Source: Trichobilharzia szidati (lineage: Eukaryota > Platyhelminthes > Trematoda > Strigeidida > Schistosomatidae). From it: a DNA stretch of 64,000 nt. This document shows positions 21,300 through 32,284 of this stretch, one piece after another (position 1 is the stretch's first letter; the number at the start of each line of letters is the position of its first letter). Both the position numbers and the translations under genes were made by a program. Location of the stretch: contig OX235275.1 in NCBI GenBank assembly GCA_944472155.2, positions 56,437,228 through 56,501,227 on the forward strand, written 5' to 3'. The notes under the pieces are model-generated. The model was not told where the DNA came from. It worked only from the letters and a program-made list of their open reading frames with translations, and made no database searches.

Positions 21300-23855
21300 G
21301 ACTATATAAGTGGTTAAAATCAAAAATTACCAGACAGAAGTCAAGTTAAAGTTTTAAAAAGTGTTCTTGAAGTAAATAACACAACAAAACAGCGATTTGT
21401 CAAATACGTGAAAATAACGTGAAAAAGCACTCCCTTTTTCAAACAGCGCGCGCGTTGTTAGTCCTCACCTATATTCTTCTCTTGTTGTGACCACATCTTC
21501 AGGAGCCAGCGCGTTGACATAATTTGAAGACTTTAAAGCAAAGAACATGAAGCCGGTAGGTTAAGGAAGCATATTTGATCCTCACCCCTAAACCGTTCAC
21601 CTATCGCCGTTTCTCCCTATTGAGAGAATGAACACGAGTAAATTGGAGAAAACGGACACCTCAGTAGAATGGGATGGGGCCAAAACCTGGGTGAAATCCT
21701 ACATAAAATACGCACTTCCATATTTTTGAAACCCTCAATGTACATGTTACCCCCACGTTTTGGACGGAAGAATTCCCACCTTTCCCCTCCTTCTTCAGAA
21801 AACATCTAGTCAATTCGTCAAATAATCACAAGCGTCATTGGGTTTCCCTTAAAAAAAGTATCTCTCATTGGCATTCACTAATTTACTCAAATTCAATACG
21901 AGCAGTACAGTCTGAATCATGTATTTTATATTTAATCGAAAGTAATTACAAGCAGATATATGTGTACAGATATCGTTGTTCAAATTATTTTGGTGACATG
22001 GCAACAGGTTCACTGACGTCGGTGCGATTCCGTAACGAAAGAAGGTAAGTGTATTGCTGAGGCAGTTGAATTCAGAACAAATTGATATGAAAGTCAGGTA
22101 CTTCTCTGTATCCTTTACCTCTTCTGACAAAGGCTCAGTTTTCTTCCCTATAAACTGTTTATGGCCACAATTTTTGGTGGCTTTCATCTTTGCTTCCAAC
22201 GCTTCTTCCAATTTCTAATTGCTTACGAATCACAAAGACTGAAACATATTTCTGTTTTCCCACATTGTAGTTATTAAACACAGACTCACTAATTATTAAT
22301 GAGAAGTAGGTGTAATCCCGAACACCATTGTAACCTCTCCTTCCCTTGTAGTAGATCAAGGTCTCGAAATGAAGGGCGGTAGGTTTGAAAAAGGTATCCA
22401 CTGGTGTCAAGGAATTTAGCCCTAAGTTCCTATTATTTGCGAGGACTCTCCGAACCGATAATTACTGTGTCTGTTTCTCGACTTTAACTCCAAAACACCA
22501 GTACTTGTTAGAAGGTTGTATTGTTTGGCTATTAAAATCAAGATAACTAAAAGTCTGTAAACAAATGTTTTACGGTAAATATAATGTACTTTTATTCGTC
22601 TTCTTTCGTCTTCTTCCAACTTGTACACGATTGAACCATTCGCGCCTTCGAGTCGCCCGCCAATGGCCAGCAGTTCCAATGAACAAACGTTCAATGTTTG
22701 CGTCCATTTACAACCGGTTTCAAGCAACCCAGCTATTTTCACTGAATAAACTCTACTGCTCCTTTTGTATCGTGACTTTTATTGTAACTGATAGTTATTT
22801 CGATCGAGGATAGTTGATACCCATCGGCAAATGAATCATTTGACGCAGAAGATGCGGAAGGCTTATCGACCAAGTTACCCTCATGCCAATCAATCCTGCA
22901 GATCGCTATACCTCAGATGGACTTGGCGCAAGGAACTGAAATGGTTGCACAGACAGCATTAGTGATAAGAAAAAGCATGCGGAAAGCAGCAAACTGGGAG
23001 TGAATTTCGCAGCACCGGACGAGTTCATCCCAGGTGAGTCGTTTGCACTGTGGGAGGAGCAGTGACGGTGGTGTATTCAATAGTTTGATGAGGAACAACG
23101 GGCTGGTGATGTAATCCGCCCTCTCGCTACGATCCCTGAAGTGCTGAAAAGTGTCAGGCACTATTATTTCAGGAGCAGGAGATGTAGAAGTATTGTTCAA
23201 GTCTACGCATCCGGAATTCGTCCCGCAAAGACAAATAGTGGGGCACAGGGCTTGCTGTAATGCCAACATCCAACGCCAAGGGAAGGCATTGAGAAGTAAG
23301 TCCTCATAGGATTTGGCGACGTTAAATTTTGATGATGTCACATCAGAGATGGCCAGTCTAAATATAGTGTGCCAGTATGATAAAAGATTACTGCTTGATA
23401 AAGTTAAAGAGACGGTCATAGAGCGGAAGCCGAAATCACCAGTAAATGCTTTAAGAATTGATAAAAACCAAGCATTTTGGAGGTCTCTCAGTTTCCTTGA
23501 TAGGAGTTTATAGCTCTGTGTCAACCGAAATTGATGCATTCACTCCTTCTTCCAATCATTTAAGAGTATATGAGAACTGCGAACATTGTGGAGAAGACGA
23601 GAGACAGAGAAAGCGAAAACTACCTCAGTTGAGGACCCCGCTGTGCTGACGCCACATCGCTAGGTTTTGTGACCGAACTTCTCACACTTCTAGGTTTCGC
23701 TTGAGATTGTTGGACGAGACTCCTTAGAAACTGTGGTTTTAGCTTACGAGATGCCGGGCTATCGGACTTAATCTGCTAAATGGCAATAACAGGACGTAAC
23801 TTTTGATGTGGTCACTTGAATGGTCACGATTTGTATCAAGAAATACGCCAATCCT
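21300..23855. other. Unassigned stretch
   Basis: No recognised gene. ORFs at 21849-22211, 22422-22742 and 22913-23539 (minus) have no motif that I know. The plus-strand stretch 23313-23513 is open with plausible protein composition and precedes the PLE in the same orientation, so it could be the 5' part of that element. This is speculative. Confidence 0.35.
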
Positions 23856-23859
23856 CCGG

Positions 23860-24067
23860 AGAATATTTCCAAGATGCCACAAAGAAACAATATGATAAGA
23901 CCAGTTTAGATCTCATTAAGTGCCTAAAATTGACTAGTAGGTTTGAACGCCCATTCTGAAGAGATCCAAAGAAATAATTATTTAATCTTTCAAACACTGA
24001 ACTGTCAATATTTGAACAAGAATTACTATCCCGAGATCCGAAATTCTGTACAAAAATTTTTAGAGGC
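23860..24067 (+). pseudogene. PLE RT N-terminal fragment
   Basis: The frame includes NLSNTELSIFEQELLSRD, then PKFCTKIF, matching the 'NLS...L...E..LLS.GPKFC' signature at the start of PLE coding regions. A TGA and a frameshift occur just before. The fragment ends at the solo LTR. Confidence 0.65.
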
Positions 24068-24408
24068 TGACGGCATTGACGTTCGCGGATTGTACGGAGT
24101 ATACTAACGCAAGATCTAGTACCAACAACTTCTATAGTATTCGTTCCGCGTAGACCAAAGGCAAAGCAAAAGACACTATTTGATCGTCCAAACTATGAGA
24201 TATATTTCGGGACCAAATCGTAGACCGAGATAAATGCTTAACTGGCTAGTGATCGTGCACGAACGTGACACGACGGAGTACCAAATGGCATGGATGCTAG
24301 ACAGGAGGTCTTCAGTCAAACAAGTCGACTTAAACAGTGAGGGTTAGCATCCAATGTTCAGTGATGATTACTGTGGTCAATAATTTTGGGGAATTATTTA
24401 CCGCTACA
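24068..24408 (-). repeat. Solo LTR, family LTR-G, diverged copy
   Basis: This copy is related to the three LTRs of the tandem array, with the same ends (TGTAGCGGTAAATAATTCCC on the minus strand and a CGTCA-type end) and many substitutions, so it is older than the array. No internal sequence is adjacent. Flanking 5-mers (GAGGC and CCATC) do not match. Confidence 0.8.
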
Positions 24409-24746
24409 CCATCAAACATCCAGAAGCTTCAATCAAACATATGATCTGGTCCAATATCTGAAAAGAACCTGCAACAATTAAAATCATTAGTCCTTGAATG
24501 TCGTCATCAGTTTATAAATTCCGAACCAAACAAAAGGTCCATATTAACCAACAGGCATTATAAAGCGCTGAAAGAATTTGTGAACAACAAAGAGATCATT
24601 TTGATGCGCCTTGACAAAGGTAGGGGAATCGTAATCACGAATGGCAAGGACTGCATAGGTAAAACGCTGACTATCCTATCTGACGAGTCCCCATTTTTCA
24701 AAACCTGTCTGTGAAACAATATGACAGAGCAAACAGGTTTACGGGA
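24409..24746 (+). pseudogene. PLE RT fragment (DKG motif)
   Basis: The frame reads NRHYKALKEFVNNKEIILM, then RLDKGRGIVITNGKDCIGK, then LTILSDESPFFK. The DKG.G.VI...D...K...IL pattern is the N-terminal RT signature of Penelope-like elements. One stop follows ...FFKTCL. The Gypsy array begins immediately after. Confidence 0.75.
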
Positions 24747-25088
24747 TGACGGTACCGACGTTCGCGAGTTGTACGGATTATGCTAACGCAAGATCTTATA
24801 CCAACAACTTCTATAGTGTTCGTTCTTCGAGTACCAAATGGTAAAGCAAAAGACCAGATTTTGTCGTCCAAAGTACGTAGTATATTTCGGGACAAAATCG
24901 CGGGTAGAGGTGAATGCTTAGCTAGCTAGTAATCGTGCACGCACGTGACACGACGGAGCACCAAATGGCGGGGATGCTTGACCGTAAGCCTTCAGCTAAA
25001 CAAGTCGACTTAAACAGTGATGGTCAGCATCCAATGTTGAGTGATGATTGCTGTGGTTAATAATTTTGGGGAATTATTTACCGCTACA
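24747..25088 (-). repeat. LTR-G, 3' LTR of the array
   Basis: 342 bp. On the minus strand it starts TGTAGCGG and ends in CA. One extra base sits near its lower end compared with the other two LTRs. Confidence 0.9.
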
Positions 25089-25524
25089 GCTCACTCCCCC
25101 CTAGTGGGTTTGTGAGGACCCTAAGACATGACCAGCCGGAAGTAAAAAAGTCTCGATGGTTCCCTGATGGGTGAAAAAAATCTTCCGAGCGGCTTGATGG
25201 AGAGCCTGCTGGTCTGTCTGCCTATGCTAATAGGGTGTCTGTACATAGCTTCCTCGGTATTGTTCGTTGGATCCGGTGCTTCGTTTGTTTCCTGTCCAGT
25301 GCCCGTTGCAACTGGAAAAGAAAACAAGAATGCTGAGAACCTTGTCAAGAAAAATGTACCAAATAAGCGTTTTTTTACCAAAAAAAATGACATGTAAAAT
25401 AATGTAAAGTTCAAAATATCGGGAAAAAAATATACATCTAATTTAATTTTATGTACAGTTATAGGAAAAATATCATTTACCTGTGTTAAATGGTGCAACA
25501 TAAAAAAATTGATGTGTCACTCAG

Positions 25525-26745
25525 TTATGTGAAATAGGTGTGAAGGTATTCTGGGAATCTAACGTGACGTCCAGAACGCGTTTTCTTAGAGTGATCGACC
25601 GAAGTAGCCAGTGGGCGAATGCCCTGACAGTCAATAGTGTGACCCAGAAAATCGAGTGAGTCAACGCCTATTTGACACTTCTGTATATTGATGGTAACAC
25701 CATGTTGGCGTAACCTTTCAAATGCCAAGTCCAAGTGTCTAAGGTGAGTTTCCTTATCTGGACTGGCAATGAGGCAGTCGTCTAAGTAGGCGTATACAAA
25801 GTCGAGACCGTGAAATACCTCATCGATGAAGCGTTGGAATGTTTGGGCCGCATTCCGGAGGCCGAATGGCATACGTAGAAATTCGAAAAGTCCGAAAGGC
25901 GTGATGATAGCCGTTTTCGGAATATCTTCCGTTGCCATCGGGATTTGGTTATATGCTTTAACCAAGTCGATTTTGGAGAATATAGATGCTCCAGATAACG
26001 TTGCCGTCAAGTCGTGTATGTGAGGCAAAGGGTAGCAATCAGGGGTTGTTTTGGCGTTCACTCGCCGGTAATCACCAGTGGGTCGCCAATCGTTACTATC
26101 CTTTTTCGAAACCATATGCAATGGGGATGCCCATGGACTATTCGATGGTCGAATGATGCCAAGGGTTAGCATATGATCGAATTCATTTCTGGCAATTCTC
26201 AGTTTGTCAGGGGCCAGTCGTCGTGCTTTAGATGTCACGGGCTGTCCTGAGGTTATGATGTGGTGCATAACATTGCTGGTTATACACAGGAGATTGTTAG
26301 ATGGGCAATTGAGTTCCGGATATTTGTCAACAATCGGTTGAAAAGTTGGATCGAGGATTGCTTTCATCTTAACGATTGACAAGCTGGGGCCTACGTAAGT
26401 TATGTCTTTGATAGACAAACTAGTAGTGTTGTCAATTAGTCGTTTACGGCGGACGTCTACGAGCAAATCATGATGATTAAGTAGGTCCGTGCCGATGATG
26501 GGCATTGTGACGTCAGCGATTAGAAAAATCCACCGAATAGGTTTGCGTAAACCTACGTTCAGATAGACGTATTTCCGACTATAGGTTGCAATTGGTTTTC
26601 CATTTGCAGCTTGTAGGTTGAAGTTAGGATCCTTCTGTCGACCTGCTGCTGTAGCAGGAAGGACGCTGACTTCGGCACCTGTGTCGACTAGATATCTAGT
26701 CTGGCTCATTACATCATGGATGTAAAGAAGGCGGCTAGTGCCACC
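25525..26745 (-). pseudogene. Gypsy pol, unit 1: protease and RT with integrase-tail fusion
   Basis: The aspartic protease site is [12 protein letters not shown] near the start. The RT carries [51 protein letters not shown] and the catalytic box [11 protein letters not shown]. The protein breaks off right after the RT ([19 protein letters not shown]) and runs on in frame into [16 protein letters not shown], a segment usually found at the extreme C-terminus of Gypsy integrase. RNase H, the zinc-binding domain and the DDE core are therefore deleted. The frame is open upstream of the ATG at 26709 ([12 protein letters not shown]), so that ATG is not the real start. Gag lies in another frame. Confidence 0.88.
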
Positions 26746-26759
26746 GGTGACGGTTGCCG

Positions 26760-26984
26760 CTAACGCGTGCCGGCGGGATAGTTTCCCACAGACTTGGAGG
26801 CTTTGCTGAAATCACAAGGTTTTCGACAACATTTTGCTTCCTTGCCATAGGTGTTGTGATACCAACACCAGTCAGGATTTTTGAGAGAACGTGTGTTGGA
26901 CTTAGATCGTCCACGTACGTTTAGCCGTTGAGGGGATTTAGAACGACGGTAGGAGGAATTGCTAGGCTTGTTTGATCTAGGCAT
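26760..26984 (-). pseudogene. Gag zinc-knuckle segment, unit 1
   Basis: Basic, serine- and arginine-rich sequence followed by CWYHNTYGKEAKCCRKPC, a variant knuckle typical of schistosome Gypsy gag (C..H...G..A..C..PC). It is in the same frame as gag and is separated from it only by a TAA and six codons. The following protease is in a different frame, so gag-pol needs a frameshift. Confidence 0.75.
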
Positions 26985-27002
26985 CTGCTGGACGGAGTTG
27001 AT

Positions 27003-27578
27003 TTACTTTATCATTGCAGAATCCTTCTTCGAAGTATGTTCGGTAACTGAGTATACTTCGGTAACTGGCCGTTTCGTTATCTCTAGAATTCTATCTGCAG
27101 AGACAGCTAAGTCATCCATGAGAACACCCTGAAGTGTCACAAGTACAGTCTGAACTGACTGTGGCAGTTTAGATAAAAGTAGTTCTCTGAACAGTCCTTC
27201 ATCGAACTGACTTTGGCCAATGATCCCTTTCATTCTTGCCAGCATGCTCACGGCTGACTGATCTCCTAACTCGATGTTACGAAATAACTCATCCAGACGT
27301 TGTCGATCTGTGAGAACGTTTCTCTTGAGGATGGATGCTTTGAGCAACTCGTACGAGTTACTTACCGACATCTGCAGAGTTACGCACCTGCTGAATTCCC
27401 GCGGTAGGGCGTGAATAACTGCAAGGAACTGTGAACGTTGATCAGTTATGCCATGTTCACAAAAATCAGACTCAGCAATCTGAAACCACGTTCCAGCATT
27501 ATCTGGCCAATATGGTACTAGCTGGATTGTTTTGGCGGTTGAGCGAATCTGAATAACCTTGGGGCTAGGGTCAGTCAT
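27003..27578 (-). pseudogene. Gag capsid-like ORF, unit 1
   Basis: Translation probably starts at ATG 27578 (MTDPSPKVIQI); the longer frame to 27623 uses an upstream non-ATG start. The protein is about 190 residues and contains LVPYWPDNAGTWFQIAESDF, then ITDQRSQFLAVIHALP, the capsid pattern of Gypsy gag ('P.FW...P..WF...E..F...GI....KF..V...L'). It ends with a TAA shared by unit 2, so the stop predates the tandem duplication. Confidence 0.8.
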
Positions 27579-27700
27579 GACGAAAAGTATGCCGATAACA
27601 ATATAGTACAAGAATAAACACAAAAAGGAACGAACTCACCGGGTTTATCTGCGTGTGAATTGAAGATGTAGTTCGTGGTTGGGCTCACCAGTTTGGTGGT

Positions 27701-28041
27701 TGCGGTATCGACGTTCGCGAGTTGTACGGATTATGTTAACGCAAGATCTTATACCAACAACTTCTATAGTGTTCGTTCTTCGAGTACCAAATGGTAAAGC
27801 AAAAGACCAGATTTTGTCGTCCAAAGTACGTAGTATATTTCGGGACAAAATCGCGGGTAGAGGTGAATGCTTAGCTAGCTAGTAATCGTGCACGCACGTG
27901 ACACGACGGAGCACCAAATGGCGGGGATGCTTGACCGTAAGCCTTCAGCTAAACAAGTCGACTTAAACAGTGATGGTCAGCATCCAATGTTGAGTGATGA
28001 TTGCTGTGGTTAATAATTTTGGGGAATTATTTACCGCTACA
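27701..28041 (-). repeat. LTR-G, central LTR shared by both units
   Basis: 341 bp, starting TGTAGCGG and ending ATACCGCA on the minus strand. It serves as the 5' LTR of unit 1 and the 3' LTR of unit 2. Confidence 0.9.
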
Positions 28042-28477
28042 GCTCACTCCCCCCTAGTGGGTTTGTGAGGACCCTAAGACATGACCAGCCGGAAGTAAAA
28101 AAGTCTCGATGGTTCCCTGATGGGTGAAAAAAATCTTCCGAGCGGCTTGATGGAGAGCCTGCTGGTCTGTCTGCCTATGCTAATAGGGTGTCTGTACATA
28201 GCTTCCTCGGTATTGTTCGTTGGATCCGGTGCTTCGTTTGTTTCCTGTCCAGTGCCCGTTGCAACTGGAAAAGAAAACAAGAATGCTGAGAACCTTGTCA
28301 AGAAAAATGTACCAAATAAGCGTTTTTTTACCAAAAAAAAAGACATGTAAAATAATGTAAAGTTCAAAATATCGGGAAAAAAATATACATCTAATTTAAT
28401 TTTATGTACAGTTATAGGAAAAATATCATTTACCTGTGTTAAATGGTGCAACATAAAAAAATTGATGTGTCACTCAG

Positions 28478-29698
28478 TTATGTGAAATAGGTGTGAAGGT
28501 ATTCTGGGAATCTAACGTGACGTCCAGAACGCGTTTTCTTAGAGTGATCGACCGAAGTAGCCAGTGGGCGAATGCCCTGACAGTCAATAGTGTGACCCAG
28601 AAAATCGAGTGAGTCAACGCCTATTTGACACTTCTGTATATTGATGGTAACACCATGTTGGCGTAACCTTTCAAATGCCAAGTCCAAGTGTCTAAGGTGA
28701 GTTTCCTTATCTGGACTGGCAATGAGGCAGTCGTCTAAGTAGGCGTATACAAAGTCGAGACCGTGAAATACCTCATCGATGAAGCGTTGGAATGTTTGGG
28801 CCGCATTCCGGAGGCCGAATGGCATACGTAGAAATTCGAAAAGTCCGAAAGGCGTGATGATAGCCGTTTTCGGAATATCTTCCGTTGCCATCGGGATTTG
28901 GTTATATGCTTTAACCAAGTCGATTTTGGAGAATATAGATGCTCCAGATAACGTTGCCGTCAAGTCGTGTATGTGAGGCAAAGGGTAGCAATCAGGGGTT
29001 GTTTTGGCGTTCACTCGCCGGTAATCACCAGTGGGTCGCCAATCGTTACTATCCTTTTTCGAAACCATATGCAATGGGGATGCCCATGGACTATTCGATG
29101 GTCGAATGATGCCAAGGGTTAGCATATGATCGAATTCGTTTCTGGCAATTCTCAGTTTGTCAGGGGCCAGTCGTCGTGCTTTAGATGTCACGGGCTGTCC
29201 TGAGGTTATGATGTGGTGCATAACATTGCTGGTTATACACAGGAGATTGTTAGATGGGCAATTGAGTTCCGGATATTTGTCAACAATCGGTTGAAAAGTT
29301 GGATCGAGGATTGCTTTCATCTTAACGATTGACAAGCTGGGGCCTACGTAAGTTATGTCTTTGATAGACAAACTAGTAGTGTTGTCAATTAGTCGTTTAC
29401 GGCGGACGTCTACGAGCAAATCATGATGATTAAGTAGGTCCGTGCCGATGATGGGCATTGTGACGTCAGCGATTAGAAAAATCCACCGAATAGGTTTGCG
29501 TAAACCTACGTTCAGATAGACGTATTTCCGACTATAGGTTGCAATTGGTTTTCCATTTGCAGCTTGTAGGTTGAAGTTAGGATCCTTCTGTCGACCTGCT
29601 GCTGTAGCAGGAAGGACGCTGACTTCGGCACCTGTGTCGACTAGATATCTAGTCTGGCTCATTACATCATGGATGTAAAGAAGGCGGCTAGTGCCACC
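28478..29698 (-). pseudogene. Gypsy pol, unit 2: protease and RT with integrase-tail fusion
   Basis: Same protein as the unit 1 pol (394 residues identical from its first in-frame ATG at 29662), with the same deletion joint between RT and the integrase tail. The shared joint shows the deletion happened before the tandem arrangement formed. Confidence 0.88.
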
Positions 29699-29712
29699 GG
29701 TGACGGTTGCCG

Positions 29713-29937
29713 CTAACGCGTGCCGGCGGGATAGTTTCCCACAGACTTGGAGGCTTTGCTGAAATCACAAGGTTTTCGACAACATTTTGCTTCCTTGCCA
29801 TAGGTGTTGTGATACCAACACCAGTCAGGATTTTTGAGAGAACGTGTGTTGGACTTAGATCGTCCACGTACGTTTAGCCGTTGAGGGGATTTAGAACGAC
29901 GGTAGGAGGAATTGCTAGGCTTGTTTGATCTAGGCAT
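29713..29937 (-). pseudogene. Gag zinc-knuckle segment, unit 2
   Basis: Identical in translation to the unit 1 segment at 26760-26984, including the separating TAA upstream. Confidence 0.75.
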
Positions 29938-29955
29938 CTGCTGGACGGAGTTGAT

Positions 29956-30531
29956 TTACTTTATCATTGCAGAATCCTTCTTCGAAGTATGTTCGGTAAC
30001 TGAGTATACTTCGGTAACTGGCCGTTTCGTTATCTCTAGAATTCTATCTGCAGAGACAGCTAAGTCATCCATGAGAACACCCTGAAGTGTCACAAGTACA
30101 GTCTGAACTGACTGTGGCAGTTTAGATAAAAGTAGTTCTCTGAACAGTCCTTCATCGAACTGACTTTGGCCAATGATCCCTTTCATTCTTGCCAGCATGC
30201 TCACGGCTGACTGATCTCCTAACTCGATGTTACGAAATAACTCATCCAGACGTTGTCGATCTGTGAGAACGTTTCTCTTGAGGATGGATGCTTTGAGCAA
30301 CTCGTACGAGTTACTTACCGACATCTGCAGAGTTACGCACCTGCTGAATTCCCGCGGTAGGGCGTGAATAACTGCAAGGAACTGTGAACGTTGATCAGTT
30401 ATGCCATGTTCACAAAAATCAGACTCAGCAATCTGAAACCACGTTCCAGCATTATCTGGCCAATATGGTACTAGCTGGATTGTTTTGGCGGTTGAGCGAA
30501 TCTGAATAACCTTGGGGCTAGGGTCAGTCAT
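29956..30531 (-). pseudogene. Gag capsid-like ORF, unit 2
   Basis: Identical in translation to the unit 1 gag at 27003-27578, with the same TAA end and the same likely ATG (30531). Confidence 0.8.
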
Positions 30532-30653
30532 GACGAAAAGTATGCCGATAACAATATAGTACAAGAATAAACACAAAAAGGAACGAACTCACCGGGTTTA
30601 TCTGCGTGTGAATTGAAGATGTAGTTCGTGGTTGGGCTCACCAGTTTGGTGGT

Positions 30654-30994
30654 TGCGGTATCGACGTTCGCGAGTTGTACGGATTATGTTAACGCAAGAT
30701 CTTATACCAACAACTTCTATAGTGTTCGTTCTTCGAGTACCAAATGGTAAAGCAAAAGACCAGATTTTGTCGTCCAAAGTACGTAGTATATTTCGGGACA
30801 AAATCGCGGGTAGAGGTGAATGCTTAGCTAGCTAGTAATCGTGCACGCACGTGACACGACGGAGCACCAAATGGCGGGGATGCTTGACCGTAAGCCTTCA
30901 GCTAAACAAGTCGACTTAAACAGTGATGGTCAGCATCCAATGTTGAGTGATGATTGCTGTGGTTAATAATTTTGGGGAATTATTTTCCGCTACA
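30654..30994 (-). repeat. LTR-G, 5' LTR of the array
   Basis: 341 bp. It differs from the central LTR by at least one base near its upper end (TTTTCCGC instead of TTTACCGC). On the minus strand it is followed by a segment ending in GGTGAGC that could be the primer-binding region; the matching tRNA was not identified. Confidence 0.9.
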
Positions 30995-31460
30995 CCGTTA
31001 AAAAAACTAACTGACATCCTCCAAAACTAAAGACTGAAACATTCATTGGCTCTGAGACGTTCAAATCGCTGAGGCCATGTGGCTCAAACATACCCCGACT
31101 CTACAGATTGCTGGAAGTAAGCAAGATAGGCACACCTCTTCTGCCTATTCTCGTTATGACATATTCACGCTATCACTGCAATGCCTATTGGTTGGCAGAC
31201 CTACTAGAACCGATAAGAAGGCAAATTTCCTGTTACTTCCTCCGAGACTTCTTCGAATTCGTCAACTCCGTTGAGAACGCCAGTGTTGCTTATCAAACTA
31301 TGTTCTCACTAGATGTGGTTTCACTGCTTACGAATGCCCCACTAACTGAAACAATATGCTACATATACGAACATCCTGATTCTTGGGGGATGAACACTGG
31401 TCTACCCATTGATTATCTGAAGGAACTTTTGTCGAGATGTAGTGTTAATGTCCATTGAAA
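30995..31460 (+). pseudogene. PLE RT central fragment
   Basis: Continues the PLE after the array: LRPCGSNIPRLYRLLEV, then GTPLLPILVM, LADLLEPIRRQ, QTMFSLDVVSLLTNAPL and LPIDYLKELLSRC. These match RT motifs of Penelope-like elements (LRP.G..IPRLYGLPK.HK, MFSLDV.SLFTNVPL). Frames shift between the first pieces. The catalytic DD region further on is not recognisable. Confidence 0.75.
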
Positions 31461-31469
31461 TGAAATATA

Positions 31470-32040
31470 TGGTATAGTTGATATCCTAGCGAATACCGAT
31501 CAAGCATGCCGTACTCCCACAGCAAGCATATCGAATAGAACACAAGAATATGAGATGAAAAGTCTTATTTCAATGCAACGCAAATAAGTTTAACTATACA
31601 TATTGGCTGAGCACACTGGAAGAGCACTGAAAGTTTTCGTTTGGGAAGTATCTCCCATTACTTGACAGAGACTGTCCAACATCTAAGTTGCGTTGCATGT
31701 AAACTGTTTCTCAATCCAAGCAAACAGAACTGTACGACCACATCCAAAGCTATCTGGTATCACAAGCTGGAACAAAGAATATCTGCTTGGTTATTAGTCG
31801 ATGAGTAAACTTACCTTCCCTTATTGCTGTAACATGTAGAATCAGTTCCTACAACTGGTTATGCAAATCTGTCTGGCAATAAGTCGTAAAATACTCGTTA
31901 GTACATTTTGGACGTCCTCATTCGAATGCGACTACATCAGCTTCCAATGAGTTTAGCTAACTGAGAGGCCACATTACTACTCGACATTCCTAAATGTGAT
32001 ACAGATTAAGTTTCCAAGTATTGGTTTTGTAGCGATTTTG
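31470..32040. other. Decayed sequence after the PLE
   Basis: Probably remnant PLE, but no motif is secure. Confidence 0.3.
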
Positions 32041-32045
32041 TTTGA

Positions 32046-32281
32046 TTGCATGGAGGATTTCATCATGAGCTGACATCAGTTAGAGAACCACTGGAAAGCC
32101 TGGGAGTACTGGACAGCTGTTTCTTCCTAGTTTGGGACTCTTCAACAGAAGGTTCTGGGTTCGAACCCGGTGGGTGCGTAGTGCTGAAGAGTTCCAAACT
32201 AGGACAAAACAGCTGTCAAGTACTCCTAGGTTTTCCAATGGTTCTCTAACTGATATCAGCTCATGATGAAATCCTCCATAC
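32046..32281. repeat. Palindromic SINE-H1 tail pair
   Basis: The left arm (about 32050-32148) and right arm (about 32180-32281) are two SINE-H1 tails in inverted orientation. A remnant B box (GGTTCGAACCC near 32157) lies between them. The right copy has CTGAAGAG in the core and GGACAAAAC where GGACGAAAC is usual. Confidence 0.8.
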
Positions 32282-32284
32282 AGA

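Larger units (their letters stand above)
17120..21300 (-). mobile_element. CR1-type non-LTR retrotransposon, nearly complete, cut by a SINE
   Basis: The minus-strand order is ORF1 with a PHD-type zinc finger (20726-21256), an inserted SINE (about 20533-20735), an apurinic-type endonuclease domain, reverse transcriptase (17182-18837), then a short 3' tail to about 17120. This is the usual CR1 architecture. The coding part is well preserved, so the insertion is fairly recent, but a SINE, an in-frame TAA and changed catalytic residues make this copy inactive. Confidence 0.85.
24747..30994 (-). mobile_element. Tandem Gypsy-type LTR retrotransposon: three LTRs, two internal regions
   Basis: Minus-strand array LTR - internal - LTR - internal - LTR with a period of 2953 bp. 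LTRs lie at 30654-30994, 27701-28041 and 24747-25088. The two internal regions differ at only a couple of positions that I could see (for example near 26188 and 29141, and near 25387 and 28340). Each codes for gag, a zinc-knuckle segment and a protease-RT, but lacks RNase H and the integrase core. A purine-rich tract (AGGGGGGAGTGAGC) precedes the LTR start on the minus strand. No target-site duplication is evident (CGGGA against CCGTT). Confidence 0.9.
23860..31470 (+). mobile_element. Penelope-like element (PLE), split by two LTR insertions
   Basis: Three collinear plus-strand pieces of one PLE reverse transcriptase lie at 23860-24067, 24409-24746 and 30995-31460. They are separated by a solo LTR (24068-24408) and by a tandem Gypsy array (24747-30994). 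The order of conserved PLE motifs is kept across the gaps, which is the evidence that this was one element before the insertions. The GIY-YIG end is not recognisable in the decayed sequence after 31460. Confidence 0.75.

Noticed and set aside
22913..23539. 208-codon minus-strand ORF
   Set aside because: No motif recognised, low-complexity leucine/serine composition, and an overlapping plus-strand frame fits the PLE orientation better.
25167..25397. 76-codon plus-strand ORF, repeated at 28120-28350
   Set aside because: Lies antisense in the 3' internal region of the Gypsy units and is repeated only because the unit is repeated.
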